Source of the DNA: Paraburkholderia sacchari
GTDB taxonomy: Bacteria > Pseudomonadota > Gammaproteobacteria > Burkholderiales > Burkholderiaceae
Length of the DNA stretch: 64,000 nt
Direction: 5' to 3'
Assembly: GCF_000785435.2 (NCBI RefSeq)
Contig: NZ_JTDB02000013.1
Span: 62,001 to 126,000 of the forward strand
Shown here one piece after another: positions 33,089 through 41,744 of this stretch. The notes under the pieces were generated by a model. That model made no database searches, was not told the origin of the DNA, and saw nothing but the letters and a program-made list of their open reading frames with translations. The number at the start of each line of letters is the position of its first letter. Within the stretch, counting starts at the first letter, position 1. The position numbers were made by a program, and so were the translations under genes.

Positions 33089-33910
33089 GTGCCCTCGAAC
33101 TCTGAGACCCTTCTAGAGCTGCGCGACGTCGACTTCGGCTACGGCGACCGGCTCGTCCTGTCCGGCCTGAACATGCGCTTTCGGCGCGGTCAGGTGGTTG
33201 CGGTCATGGGCGGCTCGGGCGGCGGCAAGACCACGGTGCTGCGGCTGATCGGCGGCCTCGTGCGCGCCCAGCGCGGGCAGGTGCTGTTCCAGGGCCAGGA
33301 TATCGGCGTGCAATCGCGCGAAGGCCTTTACGCGCTGCGCCGGAAAATGGGCATGCTGTTCCAGTTCGGCGCGCTCTTCACCGACATGTCGGTGTTCGAA
33401 AACGTCGCGTTTGCGCTGCGCGAACACACCGATCTCCCCGAAGAACTGATCCGCGACCTCGTGCTCATGAAGCTCAACGCGGTGGGTCTGCGCGGTGCGC
33501 GCGACCTCGCGCCTTCGGAGATTTCGGGCGGCATGGCGCGGCGCGTGGCGCTCGCGCGGGCGATCGCGCTCGACCCCGAACTCATGATGTACGACGAGCC
33601 GTTTGCCGGCCTCGACCCCATTTCCCTCGGCATCACCGCGAACCTGATCCGCACCTTGAACGACGCGCTCGGCGCCACGTCGATCCTCGTCACGCACGAC
33701 GTGCCCGAATCGTTCGCGATTGCCGACTACGTGTATTTCCTCGCGAACGGCCGCGTGCAGGCGGAGGGCACGCCCGCCGAACTGCGCGCCTCGATTGACC
33801 CGATCGTGCGCCAGTTCATCGACGGCGCGCCTGACGGCCCGTTCCGCTTTCATTACCCGACGGACGTGCCGCTCGACGCGGACTTCGGCGTCGGCGGAGG
33901 CCGCTCATGA
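33089..33910 (+). CDS. mlaF: Phospholipid transport ABC ATPase MlaF
   Basis: ATPase (273 residues) of the Mla system, which moves phospholipids between the outer and inner membranes to keep outer-membrane lipid asymmetry. Walker A GGSGGGKTT (41-49), Q-loop MLFQFGALFTDMSVFENVAFALREHT, signature SEISGGMARRVALARA, Walker B LMMYDEPFAGLDPIS, switch VTHD. Start at GTG 33089, because TATAAT at 33052 lies just upstream; a TTG at 33017 would precede the promoter. The stop overlaps mlaE by four bases. First gene of mlaFEDACB. Confidence 0.93.
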   Translation: MPSNSETLLELRDVDFGYGDRLVLSGLNMRFRRGQVVAVMGGSGGGKTTVLRLIGGLVRAQRGQVLFQGQDIGVQSREGLYALRRKMGMLFQFGALFTDMSVFENVAFALREHTDLPEELIRDLVLMKLNAVGLRGARDLAPSEISGGMARRVALARAIALDPELMMYDEPFAGLDPISLGITANLIRTLNDALGATSILVTHDVPESFAIADYVYFLANGRVQAEGTPAELRASIDPIVRQFIDGAPDGPFRFHYPTDVPLDADFGVGGGRS

Positions 33911-34683
33911 TCGGCGCCATCAGTTCGCTCGGCCGCGCGGTCCTCGACTCGATCACGCGCGCCGGCCATGCCTCGCGCTTCTTCGTGCGCCTCGTGCTGG
34001 AATTCTTCCCGCTGCTGCGCCGTCCGCGCCTTGTCACGAAGCAGATCCACTTCGTCGGTAATTATTCGCTGCTGATCATCGCGGTGTCGGGCCTGTTCGT
34101 GGGCTTCGTGCTGGGCCTGCAGGGCTACTACACGCTCAACCGCTACGGCTCCGAGCAGGCGCTCGGGCTGCTGGTCGCGCTCTCGCTCGTGCGCGAGCTC
34201 GGGCCCGTCGTCACGGCGCTGCTGTTCGCGGGCCGCGCGGGCACTTCGCTCACGGCCGAAATCGGCCTCATGAAGGCGGGCGAGCAACTCACGGCCATGG
34301 AAATGATGGCGGTCGACCCGGTGCGCGTCGTGGTTGCGCCGCGCATGTGGGCGGGCGTGGTCGCCATGCCCGTTCTGGCGGCCATCTTCAGCGCGGTCGG
34401 CATTCTGGGCGGCTACGTGGTGGGCGTGCTGCTGATCGGCGTGGACGCGGGCGCGTTCTGGTCGCAGATGCAAGGCGGCGTCGATGTCTGGGCCGACGTG
34501 GGCAATGGCGTGATCAAGAGCATCGTGTTCGGCTTCGCCGTCACGTTTACGGCGCTATATCAAGGCTACGAGGCCAAGCCCACGCCCGAAGGCGTGTCGC
34601 GCGCGACTACCAAGACCGTTGTGTACGCGTCGCTTGCGGTGCTGGGCCTCGACTTCCTGCTCACCGCGCTGATGTTCAGCTAA
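33907..34683 (+). CDS. mlaE: Phospholipid transport permease MlaE
   Basis: The 258-residue inner-membrane permease of the Mla complex, with five to six hydrophobic helices. Family hallmarks: GLFVGFVLGLQGYYTLNRYGSE, ALSLVRELGPVVTALLFAGRAGTSLTAEIGLMKAGEQLTAMEMM, DVGNGVIKSIVFGFAVTFTALYQGYEA. It forms the core dimer to which MlaF, MlaD and MlaB bind. Confidence 0.96.
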   Translation: MIGAISSLGRAVLDSITRAGHASRFFVRLVLEFFPLLRRPRLVTKQIHFVGNYSLLIIAVSGLFVGFVLGLQGYYTLNRYGSEQALGLLVALSLVRELGPVVTALLFAGRAGTSLTAEIGLMKAGEQLTAMEMMAVDPVRVVVAPRMWAGVVAMPVLAAIFSAVGILGGYVVGVLLIGVDAGAFWSQMQGGVDVWADVGNGVIKSIVFGFAVTFTALYQGYEAKPTPEGVSRATTKTVVYASLAVLGLDFLLTALMFS

Positions 34684-34743
34684 GGATGGAGCGCGGGCGC
34701 CTCGTGCATGGCGCCGCCACAACGGATTCTGATTGGAATGACG

Positions 34744-35325
34744 ATGAAAAAGACTGCTCTCGACTTCTGGGTCGGCCTGTTCGTGGTGCTGGGCTTCATT
34801 GCGCTGCTGTTTCTCGCGCTGAAGGCCGGCAACATGAGCTCGCTGTCGTTCCAGCCGACCTACCCGGTCAAGCTCAAGTTCGACAATATCGGCGGACTCA
34901 AGCCGCGCGCGCCCGTGAAGAGCGCGGGCGTGACCGTGGGCCGGGTGGCGTCCATCGGTTTCGACACGAACACCTATCAGGCGCTCGTCACGATCAACAT
35001 CGACCAGCAGTATCAATTCCCGAAGGATTCGTCGGCGAAGATCCTGACCTCGGGCCTGCTCGGCGAGCAGTATATCGGGCTGGAGCCGGGAGGCGACACG
35101 GAAATGCTCAAGGCCGGCGACACGCTCTCAATGACGCAATCGGCGATCGTGCTCGAAAACCTGATCGGCCAGTTCCTCTACAGCAAGGCAGCCGATTCGG
35201 GGAAGTCGGGCGGCAGCGCCGCTGCGCCCGCGCCAGCCGCTGCGAACGGGGCTGGCGGCGAGCACGCCGCCTCCGTGCCGGCACCCGCGCCTGCGCCGGC
35301 TGGCTCGGGCGCAGCGGCGCAATAA
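34744..35325 (+). CDS. mlaD: Mla substrate-binding MCE protein MlaD
   Basis: A 193-residue MCE-domain protein anchored by one N-terminal helix (about 6-24, LDFWVGLFVVLGFIALLFLAL). The MCE domain (about 35-115) shows YPVKLKFDNIGGLKPRAPVKSAGVTVGRV and ILTSGLLGEQYIGLEPGG. It forms a periplasmic hexamer with a central lipid channel. The C-terminal 45 residues are Ala/Pro-rich and variable. Start at 34744 (MKKTALD); the ATG at 34738 is too close to its GGA ribosome site. Confidence 0.93.
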   Translation: MKKTALDFWVGLFVVLGFIALLFLALKAGNMSSLSFQPTYPVKLKFDNIGGLKPRAPVKSAGVTVGRVASIGFDTNTYQALVTINIDQQYQFPKDSSAKILTSGLLGEQYIGLEPGGDTEMLKAGDTLSMTQSAIVLENLIGQFLYSKAADSGKSGGSAAAPAPAAANGAGGEHAASVPAPAPAPAGSGAAAQ

Positions 35326-35338
35326 GGAGAATATAAAA

Positions 35339-36355
35339 ATGACGATCCCTCGCATGCGCTCCATCACGGTCGGGGCCGTGGCGCTCGCGCTGACGGCGTG
35401 TTCGACGGTGCAGACGCCTTCGAAGGACGACCCCTGGGAAGGCTTTAACCGCTCGGTCTACACTTTCAACGACACGGTCGACCGATACGCGCTCAAGCCG
35501 GTTGCAAAGGGCTACGTGAAAGTCACGCCGCAGCCGGTGCGCGACAGCGTGACGAACTTCTTCGCGAACATCGGCGATGTCTACAACGCGGCCAACAACC
35601 TGCTGCAGTTGAAGATTGCCGATGGCGTCGAGGACATCATGCGGATCGTGATCAACACGGTCTTCGGCGTGGGCGGCCTGTTCGACGTGGCGTCGCTCGC
35701 CAAACTGCCCAAGCACAGCCAGGACTTCGGCCTCACGCTCGGCCATTATGGCGTGCCGGCTGGCCCTTATCTGGTGCTGCCGCTGCTCGGCCCGAGCACC
35801 GTGCGCGACGGCGTGGGGATGGTGGGCAATTACTTCATCAACCCGCTCACATATGTGAATCCGCCGGCGCTTTCGTGGGGCCTTTACGGCCTGGACGTGG
35901 TGAGTGCGCGTGCGAACCTGCTGGGCGCGAGCGACCTGCTCGAAGGCGCCGCGATCGACAAGTATTCGTTCTTGCGTAATGCCTATCTGCAGCGCCGCCA
36001 GTACCTGCTCTCGGACGGTCACACGTCGGGCAATCTGCCCGATTACGGCGATGGCGCGCCGCCGCCGAACTATGGCGAGCCCGACGAGGGTGCGGCAGCG
36101 CCCGCTGGGGGGGTGTCAGGAGCGGCGGGAGCGGCGGGTGCCGCGGTTCCGGCATCGGGCGCTGCGCGTGCCGCAGCGCCGACGGCGGCCAGCATGGCGC
36201 CGGCCAGCCCCGATAGCGCAACACCGGCGCCCGCGGCGCCGGCGTCAGGGGCTGCGGCACCGGCGGGCGCGTCCGGCGCCGCAGTGCCGGGCGAACAGTT
36301 CGTTCCGCCGGCGCGCATTGGTATTGGGGCTCCGGGTCTGCTGCGCTTGCATTGA
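35339..36355 (+). CDS. mlaA: Outer-membrane lipoprotein MlaA (VacJ)
   Basis: A 338-residue lipoprotein. The signal ends in LTAC (lipidated C21). The VacJ domain (about 30-235) includes DPWEGFNRSVYTFNDTVDRY, NFFANIGDVYNAANNLLQ and SQDFGLTLGHYGVPAGPYLVLPLLGPSTVRDG. MlaA extracts misplaced outer-leaflet phospholipids at the outer membrane. A C-terminal Ala/Pro/Gly tail of roughly 90 residues is unlike E. coli MlaA. Here the gene is inside the mla operon, whereas in E. coli it is separate. Confidence 0.95.
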   Translation: MTIPRMRSITVGAVALALTACSTVQTPSKDDPWEGFNRSVYTFNDTVDRYALKPVAKGYVKVTPQPVRDSVTNFFANIGDVYNAANNLLQLKIADGVEDIMRIVINTVFGVGGLFDVASLAKLPKHSQDFGLTLGHYGVPAGPYLVLPLLGPSTVRDGVGMVGNYFINPLTYVNPPALSWGLYGLDVVSARANLLGASDLLEGAAIDKYSFLRNAYLQRRQYLLSDGHTSGNLPDYGDGAPPPNYGEPDEGAAAPAGGVSGAAGAAGAAVPASGAARAAAPTAASMAPASPDSATPAPAAPASGAAAPAGASGAAVPGEQFVPPARIGIGAPGLLRLH

Positions 36356-36532
36356 TGGCGCCAGCCGACCAGCACGTTACAGGCGATGGCCCGGGCCCCG
36401 GCCCTTAAATGTGACGTAACAAGCTGAAACGCTTGTCGCAGTTTCCTGGCATTCTTTGACTCGGTGCCTCGAAGCGCGCGTGATATCGTTGACCTCCAAC
36501 GGGGCGTTGTTCCCCAACTTGCAGGACTCGCT

Positions 36533-37165
36533 ATGAAGAAATTCTTTCTGTACCCGATTTTTGCCATGTTTTTTGCGTTTGCCGGCGCAGCGTCCGCGCA
36601 AACGGTGGATACCAGCAACCCTGACGCCATGATGAAGTCGATCACACAGCAGGTGATGGACCAGATCAAGGGCGACAAGTCGATCCAGTCCGGCGATATC
36701 ACCAAGATCACCGAACTCGTGAACGAGAAGATTCTGCCGTACACGGACTTCCGTCGCACGACGCAGCTCGCCATGGGCCGCAACTGGCGCACGGCCACGC
36801 CCGAGCAGCAGCAACAGGTCACCGAGCAGTTCAAGATGCTCCTGATTCGCACGTACTCGGGCGCGCTCGCCCAGGTGCGCGATCAGCAGATCATGTACAA
36901 GCCGTTCCGCGCGAACCCGGACGATACCGATGTCGTGGTTCGTTCGACCGTCATGAACAACGGCCAGCCGATCGAGCTCGACTACCGCCTGTACAAGACG
37001 TCGCAAGGCTGGCGTGTGTATGACATCAACGTGCTCGGCGCATGGCTGATCCAGGCTTACCAGCAGCAGTTCCAGGAGAAGATCCAGCAGGGCGGCGTGC
37101 AGGGCCTCATCAGCTTCCTCACGCAGCGTAACCAGCAACTCGCCGCCGGCAAGGCTGCTTCGTGA
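36533..37165 (+). CDS. mlaC: Periplasmic phospholipid carrier MlaC
   Basis: A 210-residue periplasmic shuttle between MlaA and MlaD. A clean signal peptide (MKKFFLYPIFAMFFAFAGAASA) is followed by the MlaC/Ttg2D domain: ILPYTDFRRTTQLAMGRNWRTATPEQQQQVTEQFKMLLIRTYSGAL, and WRVYDINVLGAWLIQAYQQQFQ. The start at 36533 is set by the signal peptide. It lies 177 bases after mlaA; the stop overlaps mlaB by four bases. Confidence 0.96.
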   Translation: MKKFFLYPIFAMFFAFAGAASAQTVDTSNPDAMMKSITQQVMDQIKGDKSIQSGDITKITELVNEKILPYTDFRRTTQLAMGRNWRTATPEQQQQVTEQFKMLLIRTYSGALAQVRDQQIMYKPFRANPDDTDVVVRSTVMNNGQPIELDYRLYKTSQGWRVYDINVLGAWLIQAYQQQFQEKIQQGGVQGLISFLTQRNQQLAAGKAAS

Positions 37166-37434
37166 GCGAGCACTTCGCCACCGGCGCCACGCTGAACCTC
37201 GAGAGCGCGAAGGCCGCGCTCTCGGCAGGGCTCGCGCAGATCTCGGCAGGCGCCAGCGCCGTCGATTGCGCGCCGCTCATGCAGTTCGATTCATCGGCGC
37301 TTGCCGTGCTGATCGCATGGCAGCGCGCGGCGCGCGAGCGTGGCGTCATCCTCAACGTTCTGAATCTCCCCACCGCGCTCGCGTCCCTCGCGCGCGCTTA
37401 CGGCGTCGACTCGCTCCTCCACGAGCGACATTGA
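37162..37434 (+). CDS. mlaB: STAS-domain regulator MlaB
   Basis: A 90-residue STAS-domain protein that binds MlaF and supports assembly and activity of the Mla transporter. The conserved STAS loop is MQFDSSALAVLIAWQRAARERG, followed by ILNVLNLPTALASLARAYGVDSLL. Start is GTG at 37162, overlapping the mlaC stop. It is the last gene of the mla operon. Confidence 0.9.
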   Translation: MSEHFATGATLNLESAKAALSAGLAQISAGASAVDCAPLMQFDSSALAVLIAWQRAARERGVILNVLNLPTALASLARAYGVDSLLHERH

Positions 37435-37694
37435 CGCGCGGCGGCCTCGCGGACATGACGGTCGAGCGCCACCTTGGCGCGCGAATCCGGTTGCCGCACG
37501 CCGCCGCTTCCGTCTTCAAGTCCAGACCGGGCCCAGGCCGGGCTCTTCGACTTGTCCTATAATCAAACGTTTTTTGGGCGTTGCCCCGGTTTTCGGGAGC
37601 TTCGAAGGCGGTATAGCCGTCCCCAATTCCGGTCTTCCCCGCAGCGTAGATGCACCTATCAGCCGCGCCGTTCGCGACGGGCGGCGTTTCAGTC
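37435..37694. other. Intergenic region mlaB - ABC exporter
   Basis: 260 bases with a perfect TATAAT at 37558-37563 that probably starts the following ABC transporter transcript. No clear -35 is visible. No terminator for the mla operon was recognised. Confidence 0.45.
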
Positions 37695-38630
37695 ATGCCA
37701 GCCATAGAAATCCGCAACGTCAAAAAGCGCTACAAAGAGCTTCAGGCGCTCAAGGGCGTCAGCTTCACCGTAGAAGAAGGCGAGTTCTTCGGGCTGCTCG
37801 GCCCGAACGGCGCAGGCAAGACGACGCTCATCAGCTGTCTTGCCGGCCTCGCGCGCGCTGACGAAGGCTCGATTACCGTGCGCGGTCACGACGTGGTGCA
37901 CGACTATCGCAACGCGCGCCGCAATCTCGGCGTGGTGCCGCAGGAACTGGTGTTCGATCCGTTTTTCACGGTGCGCGAGACGCTACGCATCCAGTCCGGT
38001 TATTTTGGCCTGCGCAGCAACGATGCGTGGATCGACGAGATCATGGCCAATCTCGACCTCACCGAAAAGGCCGATGTGAACATGCGCGCGCTGTCGGGCG
38101 GCATGAAGCGCCGCGTGCTGGTCGCGCAGGCGCTGGTGCACCGGCCGCCCGTGATCGTGCTCGACGAGCCCACCGCCGGCGTGGACGTCGAGCTGCGCCA
38201 GACGCTCTGGAAATTCATTGCGCGCCTGAACCGCGAAGGCCACACCATCGTGCTCACCACGCACTATCTGGAGGAAGCGCAAGAGCTGTGCGATCGCATC
38301 GCCATGCTGCGGCGGGGCGAGGTGGTGGCGCTCGAGCGCACCAGCACGCTGCTGCAACGCTTTGCGGGCACGCAGCTGTTCGTGCGCTTTTCCGAAGGCG
38401 TGCTGCCCACCGAGCTGCGCGCGCTCGAAGTGGAAACGTCTGATTTGCCGAACGGCCGTGAGCGCCAGCACCTGCTGCGCCTCGCCAACTACGACGAAGT
38501 CGAGCGCATTCTGTCGCTGTGCCGCGCGAACGGCTGCAAACTGGAAGAAGTGGAAGTGCGCAAAGCCGATCTGGAGGATGTCTTCGTACAGGTGATGAAC
38601 GGTCCTGAAGTCATCGAGGGGCTGGCATGA
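37695..38630 (+). CDS. ABC-2 type exporter ATPase (YadG-like)
   Basis: A 311-residue ATPase of an ABC-2 exporter. Walker A GPNGAGKTT, Q-loop VVPQE, signature LSGGMKRRVLVAQAL, Walker B PVIVLDEPTAGVD, switch LTTHYLEEAQELCDRI. A C-terminal extension (about 225-311) is typical of the YadG/NodI group. The substrate is unknown. Start at 37695 (MPAIEIRNVKKRYKE); an in-frame ATG at 37650 would add 15 residues. It overlaps the permease gene by four bases. Confidence 0.9.
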   Translation: MPAIEIRNVKKRYKELQALKGVSFTVEEGEFFGLLGPNGAGKTTLISCLAGLARADEGSITVRGHDVVHDYRNARRNLGVVPQELVFDPFFTVRETLRIQSGYFGLRSNDAWIDEIMANLDLTEKADVNMRALSGGMKRRVLVAQALVHRPPVIVLDEPTAGVDVELRQTLWKFIARLNREGHTIVLTTHYLEEAQELCDRIAMLRRGEVVALERTSTLLQRFAGTQLFVRFSEGVLPTELRALEVETSDLPNGRERQHLLRLANYDEVERILSLCRANGCKLEEVEVRKADLEDVFVQVMNGPEVIEGLA

Positions 38631-39382
38631 GCGGCTTTCGTACCCTGTTCTACAAGGAAGTGCTGCGTTTCTGGAAGGTCTCTTTCCAGACCGTGCTCGC
38701 ACCGGTCATCACCGCGCTGCTCTATCTGACGATCTTCGGCCACGCGCTGCGCGGCCACGTGGAGGTGTATCCGGGCGTCGAGTACACGAGCTTCCTGATT
38801 CCCGGGCTCGTAATGATGAGCGTGCTGCAAAACGCCTTCGCGAACTCGTCTTCTTCGCTCATTCAATCGAAGATCACGGGCAATCTCGTATTCGTACTAT
38901 TACCGCCGCTGGCCGCCTGGGAGATGTTTGGAGCCTACGTGCTCGCTTCGATCGTGCGCGGCCTCGCCGTTGGCGCGGGCGTGTTCGTCGTGACGATCTG
39001 GTTCATCCCGATGAGCTTTTCCGCGCCGCTCTACATCATCGCGTTTGCGGTGCTCGGCTCGGCGATCCTCGGTACGCTCGGCCTGATCGCCGGGATCTGG
39101 GCCGAGAAGTTCGACCAGCTCGCGGCGTTTCAGAACTTTCTTATCATGCCGCTCACGTTCCTTTCGGGCGTGTTCTATTCGACGCATACGCTGCCGCCGG
39201 TCTGGCGCGAGGTGTCGCGGCTGAACCCGTTTTTCTACATGATCGATGGCTTCCGCTACGGTTTTTTCGGCTTGTCCGACATTAACCCGCTCGCAAGTCT
39301 CGCGATTGTTTTCGTCTTTTTCGTGGTGCTGGCCACGCTGGCGATGCGTCTGCTCGCAAGCGGCTATAAGCTGCGCCACTAA
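38627..39382 (+). CDS. ABC-2 type exporter permease (YadH-like)
   Basis: A 251-residue integral membrane protein with six hydrophobic segments and the ABC-2 signature (NFLIMPLTFLSGVFYSTHTLPPVWREVSRLNPFFYMIDGFRYGFFG). It pairs with the preceding ATPase by translational coupling. Related NodJ/YadH proteins export glycolipids or polysaccharides; the position between mla and murA hints at an envelope role but does not prove it. Confidence 0.9.
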   Translation: MSGFRTLFYKEVLRFWKVSFQTVLAPVITALLYLTIFGHALRGHVEVYPGVEYTSFLIPGLVMMSVLQNAFANSSSSLIQSKITGNLVFVLLPPLAAWEMFGAYVLASIVRGLAVGAGVFVVTIWFIPMSFSAPLYIIAFAVLGSAILGTLGLIAGIWAEKFDQLAAFQNFLIMPLTFLSGVFYSTHTLPPVWREVSRLNPFFYMIDGFRYGFFGLSDINPLASLAIVFVFFVVLATLAMRLLASGYKLRH

Positions 39383-39409
39383 ATGCAATTGAGGCAGGAG
39401 CCACCCACC

Positions 39410-39649
39410 ATGTTGCCGACTCCGGAACAGGTCAAGCAGTACATCTCGGCAGGGCTCGCGTGCGAGCATCTCGAAGTCGAGGGCGATGGTCAGCACTTCT
39501 TCGCGACGATCGTGTCGCCCGCGTTCGAAGGCAAGCGCCTGATCCAGCGCCATCAGCTCGTCTATGCGGCGCTCGGCGAGCGCATGCGCGAGGAAATCCA
39601 CGCGCTCAGCATGAAGACGCTCACGCCCGCCGAATGGCAGAACGCATAA
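39410..39649 (+). CDS. ibaG: BolA/IbaG family protein
   Basis: A 79-residue BolA-fold protein: VEGDGQHFFATIVSPAFEGKRLIQRHQLVYAALGERMREEIHALSMKTLTP. The conserved His in RHQLVYAAL and the Cys upstream (ACEHLEV) can coordinate iron-sulfur clusters together with a monothiol glutaredoxin. An IbaG-type gene directly before murA is the usual proteobacterial order. The start at 39410 (MLPTPEQV) is preferred over 39383, since the family begins near TPEQVKQYI. Confidence 0.9.
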   Translation: MLPTPEQVKQYISAGLACEHLEVEGDGQHFFATIVSPAFEGKRLIQRHQLVYAALGERMREEIHALSMKTLTPAEWQNA

Positions 39650-39757
39650 TCTGGAATCTCAGTGCGAATCACCCAGGACAATGGCGCCGCCGCGAGCGGC
39701 GCTGCACAACATGACGCGAAGCCGCAAGCCGGCCGCACCGATCAGGAAACCTCAGGC

Positions 39758-41020
39758 ATGGACAAACTCGTCATCGTCGGCGGGCAGCAGCTCGCAGGGG
39801 AAGTGACCGTTTCGGGTGCGAAGAACGCGGCGCTCCCCATTCTCTGCGCGAGCCTGCTGAGCGCGGAACCCGTCCATCTGGACAACGTGCCCGACCTCCA
39901 GGACGTGCGCACCACGCTCAAGCTGCTCAACCAGATGGGCGTGCGCACGGAGCAGGATGGCAACCGCGTGCAGCTCGACGCCTCGAAGGTCGATAACCTC
40001 GTCGCGCCGTATGAGCTCGTGAAGACCATGCGCGCGTCGATTCTCGTGCTCGGGCCGCTCGTCGCGCGCTTCGGCGAGGCGAAGGTGTCGCTGCCGGGCG
40101 GCTGCGCGATTGGCGCGCGCCCCGTGGACCAGCACATCAAGGGCCTCCAGGCGATGGGCGCCGAGATCAACATCGAGCACGGCTTCATCGAGGCGCGCGC
40201 GAAGCGCCTGAAGGGCGCGCGCATCGTCACCGACATGATCACGGTCACCGGCACGGAAAATCTGCTGATGGCCGCCGTGCTGGCCGACGGCGAGACGGTG
40301 ATCGAGAACGCCGCGCGCGAGCCCGAAGTGGGCGACCTCGCGCACCTGCTCGTGGCGATGGGCGCGAAGATCGAGGGCATCGGCACCGACCGCCTCGTCA
40401 TTCAAGGTGTGGAAAAGCTGCATGGCGCAGAGCATACGGTCATTCCTGACCGCATCGAAGCCGGCACCTTCCTGTGCGCGGTGGCGGCCGCGGGCGGCGA
40501 CGTCACGCTGCGCCGCGTGCGCCCTGGCATCCTCGACGCCGTTACCGACAAACTGCGCGAAGCGGGCGTGGCGATCGAAGAGGGCGACGACTGGATGCGC
40601 GTGCGCATGCATGAACGCGCGCGCGCCGTGAACCTGCGCACCGCGGAATACCCGGCGTTCCCGACCGATATGCAGGCGCAGTTCATGGCGCTCAACGCGA
40701 TCGCGGACGGCACCGCTCAAGTCGTGGAAACGATCTTCGAGAATCGCTTCATGCACGTGCAGGAACTGAACCGCCTGGGCGCGAGCATCACGATCGACGG
40801 CAAGACGGCGCTGGTCGCCGGCGTCGAGAAGCTTTCGGGCGCGAAGGTCATGGCGACCGATCTGCGCGCTTCGGCGAGCCTCGTGATTGCCGGCCTGTGC
40901 GCCGACGGCGAGACGCTCATCGACCGCATCTATCACCTCGACCGCGGCTACGACCGCATGGAAGAAAAGCTCAACAAGATCGGCGCGAAAGTGAAGCGCA
41001 TCAAGGGGAATGCGGCATGA
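39758..41020 (+). CDS. murA: UDP-N-acetylglucosamine 1-carboxyvinyltransferase
   Basis: First committed step of peptidoglycan synthesis: enolpyruvyl transfer from PEP to UDP-GlcNAc. Full-length (420 residues), with the GEVTVSGAKNAALPIL substrate loop, catalytic C116 in LPGGCAIGARPVDQHI (the fosfomycin-sensitive Cys, not Asp), and the PEP-binding Arg/Lys in the C-terminal half (RIYHLDRGYDRMEEKL). Start at 39758 (MDKLVIVGG), with AGGAAA upstream; a longer in-frame GTG start at 39662 gives an unconserved leader. The stop overlaps hisG by three bases, so murA leads into the his cluster. Confidence 0.96.
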   Translation: MDKLVIVGGQQLAGEVTVSGAKNAALPILCASLLSAEPVHLDNVPDLQDVRTTLKLLNQMGVRTEQDGNRVQLDASKVDNLVAPYELVKTMRASILVLGPLVARFGEAKVSLPGGCAIGARPVDQHIKGLQAMGAEINIEHGFIEARAKRLKGARIVTDMITVTGTENLLMAAVLADGETVIENAAREPEVGDLAHLLVAMGAKIEGIGTDRLVIQGVEKLHGAEHTVIPDRIEAGTFLCAVAAAGGDVTLRRVRPGILDAVTDKLREAGVAIEEGDDWMRVRMHERARAVNLRTAEYPAFPTDMQAQFMALNAIADGTAQVVETIFENRFMHVQELNRLGASITIDGKTALVAGVEKLSGAKVMATDLRASASLVIAGLCADGETLIDRIYHLDRGYDRMEEKLNKIGAKVKRIKGNAA

Positions 41021-41703
41021 GCACGGTCGAGTCCAAGCCCACGCCGGCCGCCGCCGCCGGCGCGCCGCTCACGCTGGCGCTCTCGAAGGGCCGCATCTTC
41101 GAAGAGACGATGCCGCTGCTCGCCGCCGCGGGCGTGGAGGTGACCGAAGACCCGGAAACCTCGCGCAAGCTGATACTGCCGACGACCGACCCGAATCTGC
41201 GCGTGATCATCGTGCGCGCGACCGACGTGCCCACGTATGTCGAGTACGGCGCGGCCGACTTCGGCGTGGCTGGCAAGGACGTGCTGCTCGAACACGGCGG
41301 CGACGGGCTCTATCAGCCGATCGATCTCGACATCGCGCGCTGCCGCCTCTCGGTGGCCGTGAAGTCGGGCTTCGACTACGCGAATGCCGTGCGCCAGGGC
41401 GCGCGGCTGCGCGTGGCCACCAAGTACACGGAATCGGCGCGCCAGCACTTCGCGGCCAAGGGCGTGCACGTCGACCTCATCAAGCTTTATGGCTCGATGG
41501 AACTCGCGCCGCTCGTCGGCCTCGCCGACGCGATCGTCGACCTCGTCAGCACGGGCGGCACGCTGCGTGCGAACAATCTGGTCGAGGTCGAGGAGATCAT
41601 GGACATCTCTTCGCGCCTCGTCGTGAATCAGGCGGCGCTCAAGTTAAAGCGCGCCGCGCTGCGGCCGATTCTCGACGCGTTCGAACGCGCGTCGCGTGCA
41701 TAA
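41017..41703 (+). CDS. hisG: ATP phosphoribosyltransferase, short form
   Basis: First enzyme of histidine synthesis (ATP + PRPP to phosphoribosyl-ATP). At 228 residues it is the short HisG type, which lacks the C-terminal regulatory ACT-like domain and needs HisZ for function and feedback; hisZ is not in this window. Motifs: LALSKGRIFEETMPLL, YVEYGAADFGVAGKDVLLEH, and the PRPP loop DLVSTGGTLRANNLVEVEEIM. It starts inside the murA stop. Confidence 0.95.
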   Translation: MSTVESKPTPAAAAGAPLTLALSKGRIFEETMPLLAAAGVEVTEDPETSRKLILPTTDPNLRVIIVRATDVPTYVEYGAADFGVAGKDVLLEHGGDGLYQPIDLDIARCRLSVAVKSGFDYANAVRQGARLRVATKYTESARQHFAAKGVHVDLIKLYGSMELAPLVGLADAIVDLVSTGGTLRANNLVEVEEIMDISSRLVVNQAALKLKRAALRPILDAFERASRA

Positions 41704-41744
41704 ACGCGCCTAACTCGCGCAATACCCGCACTTAACCGTTCCGG

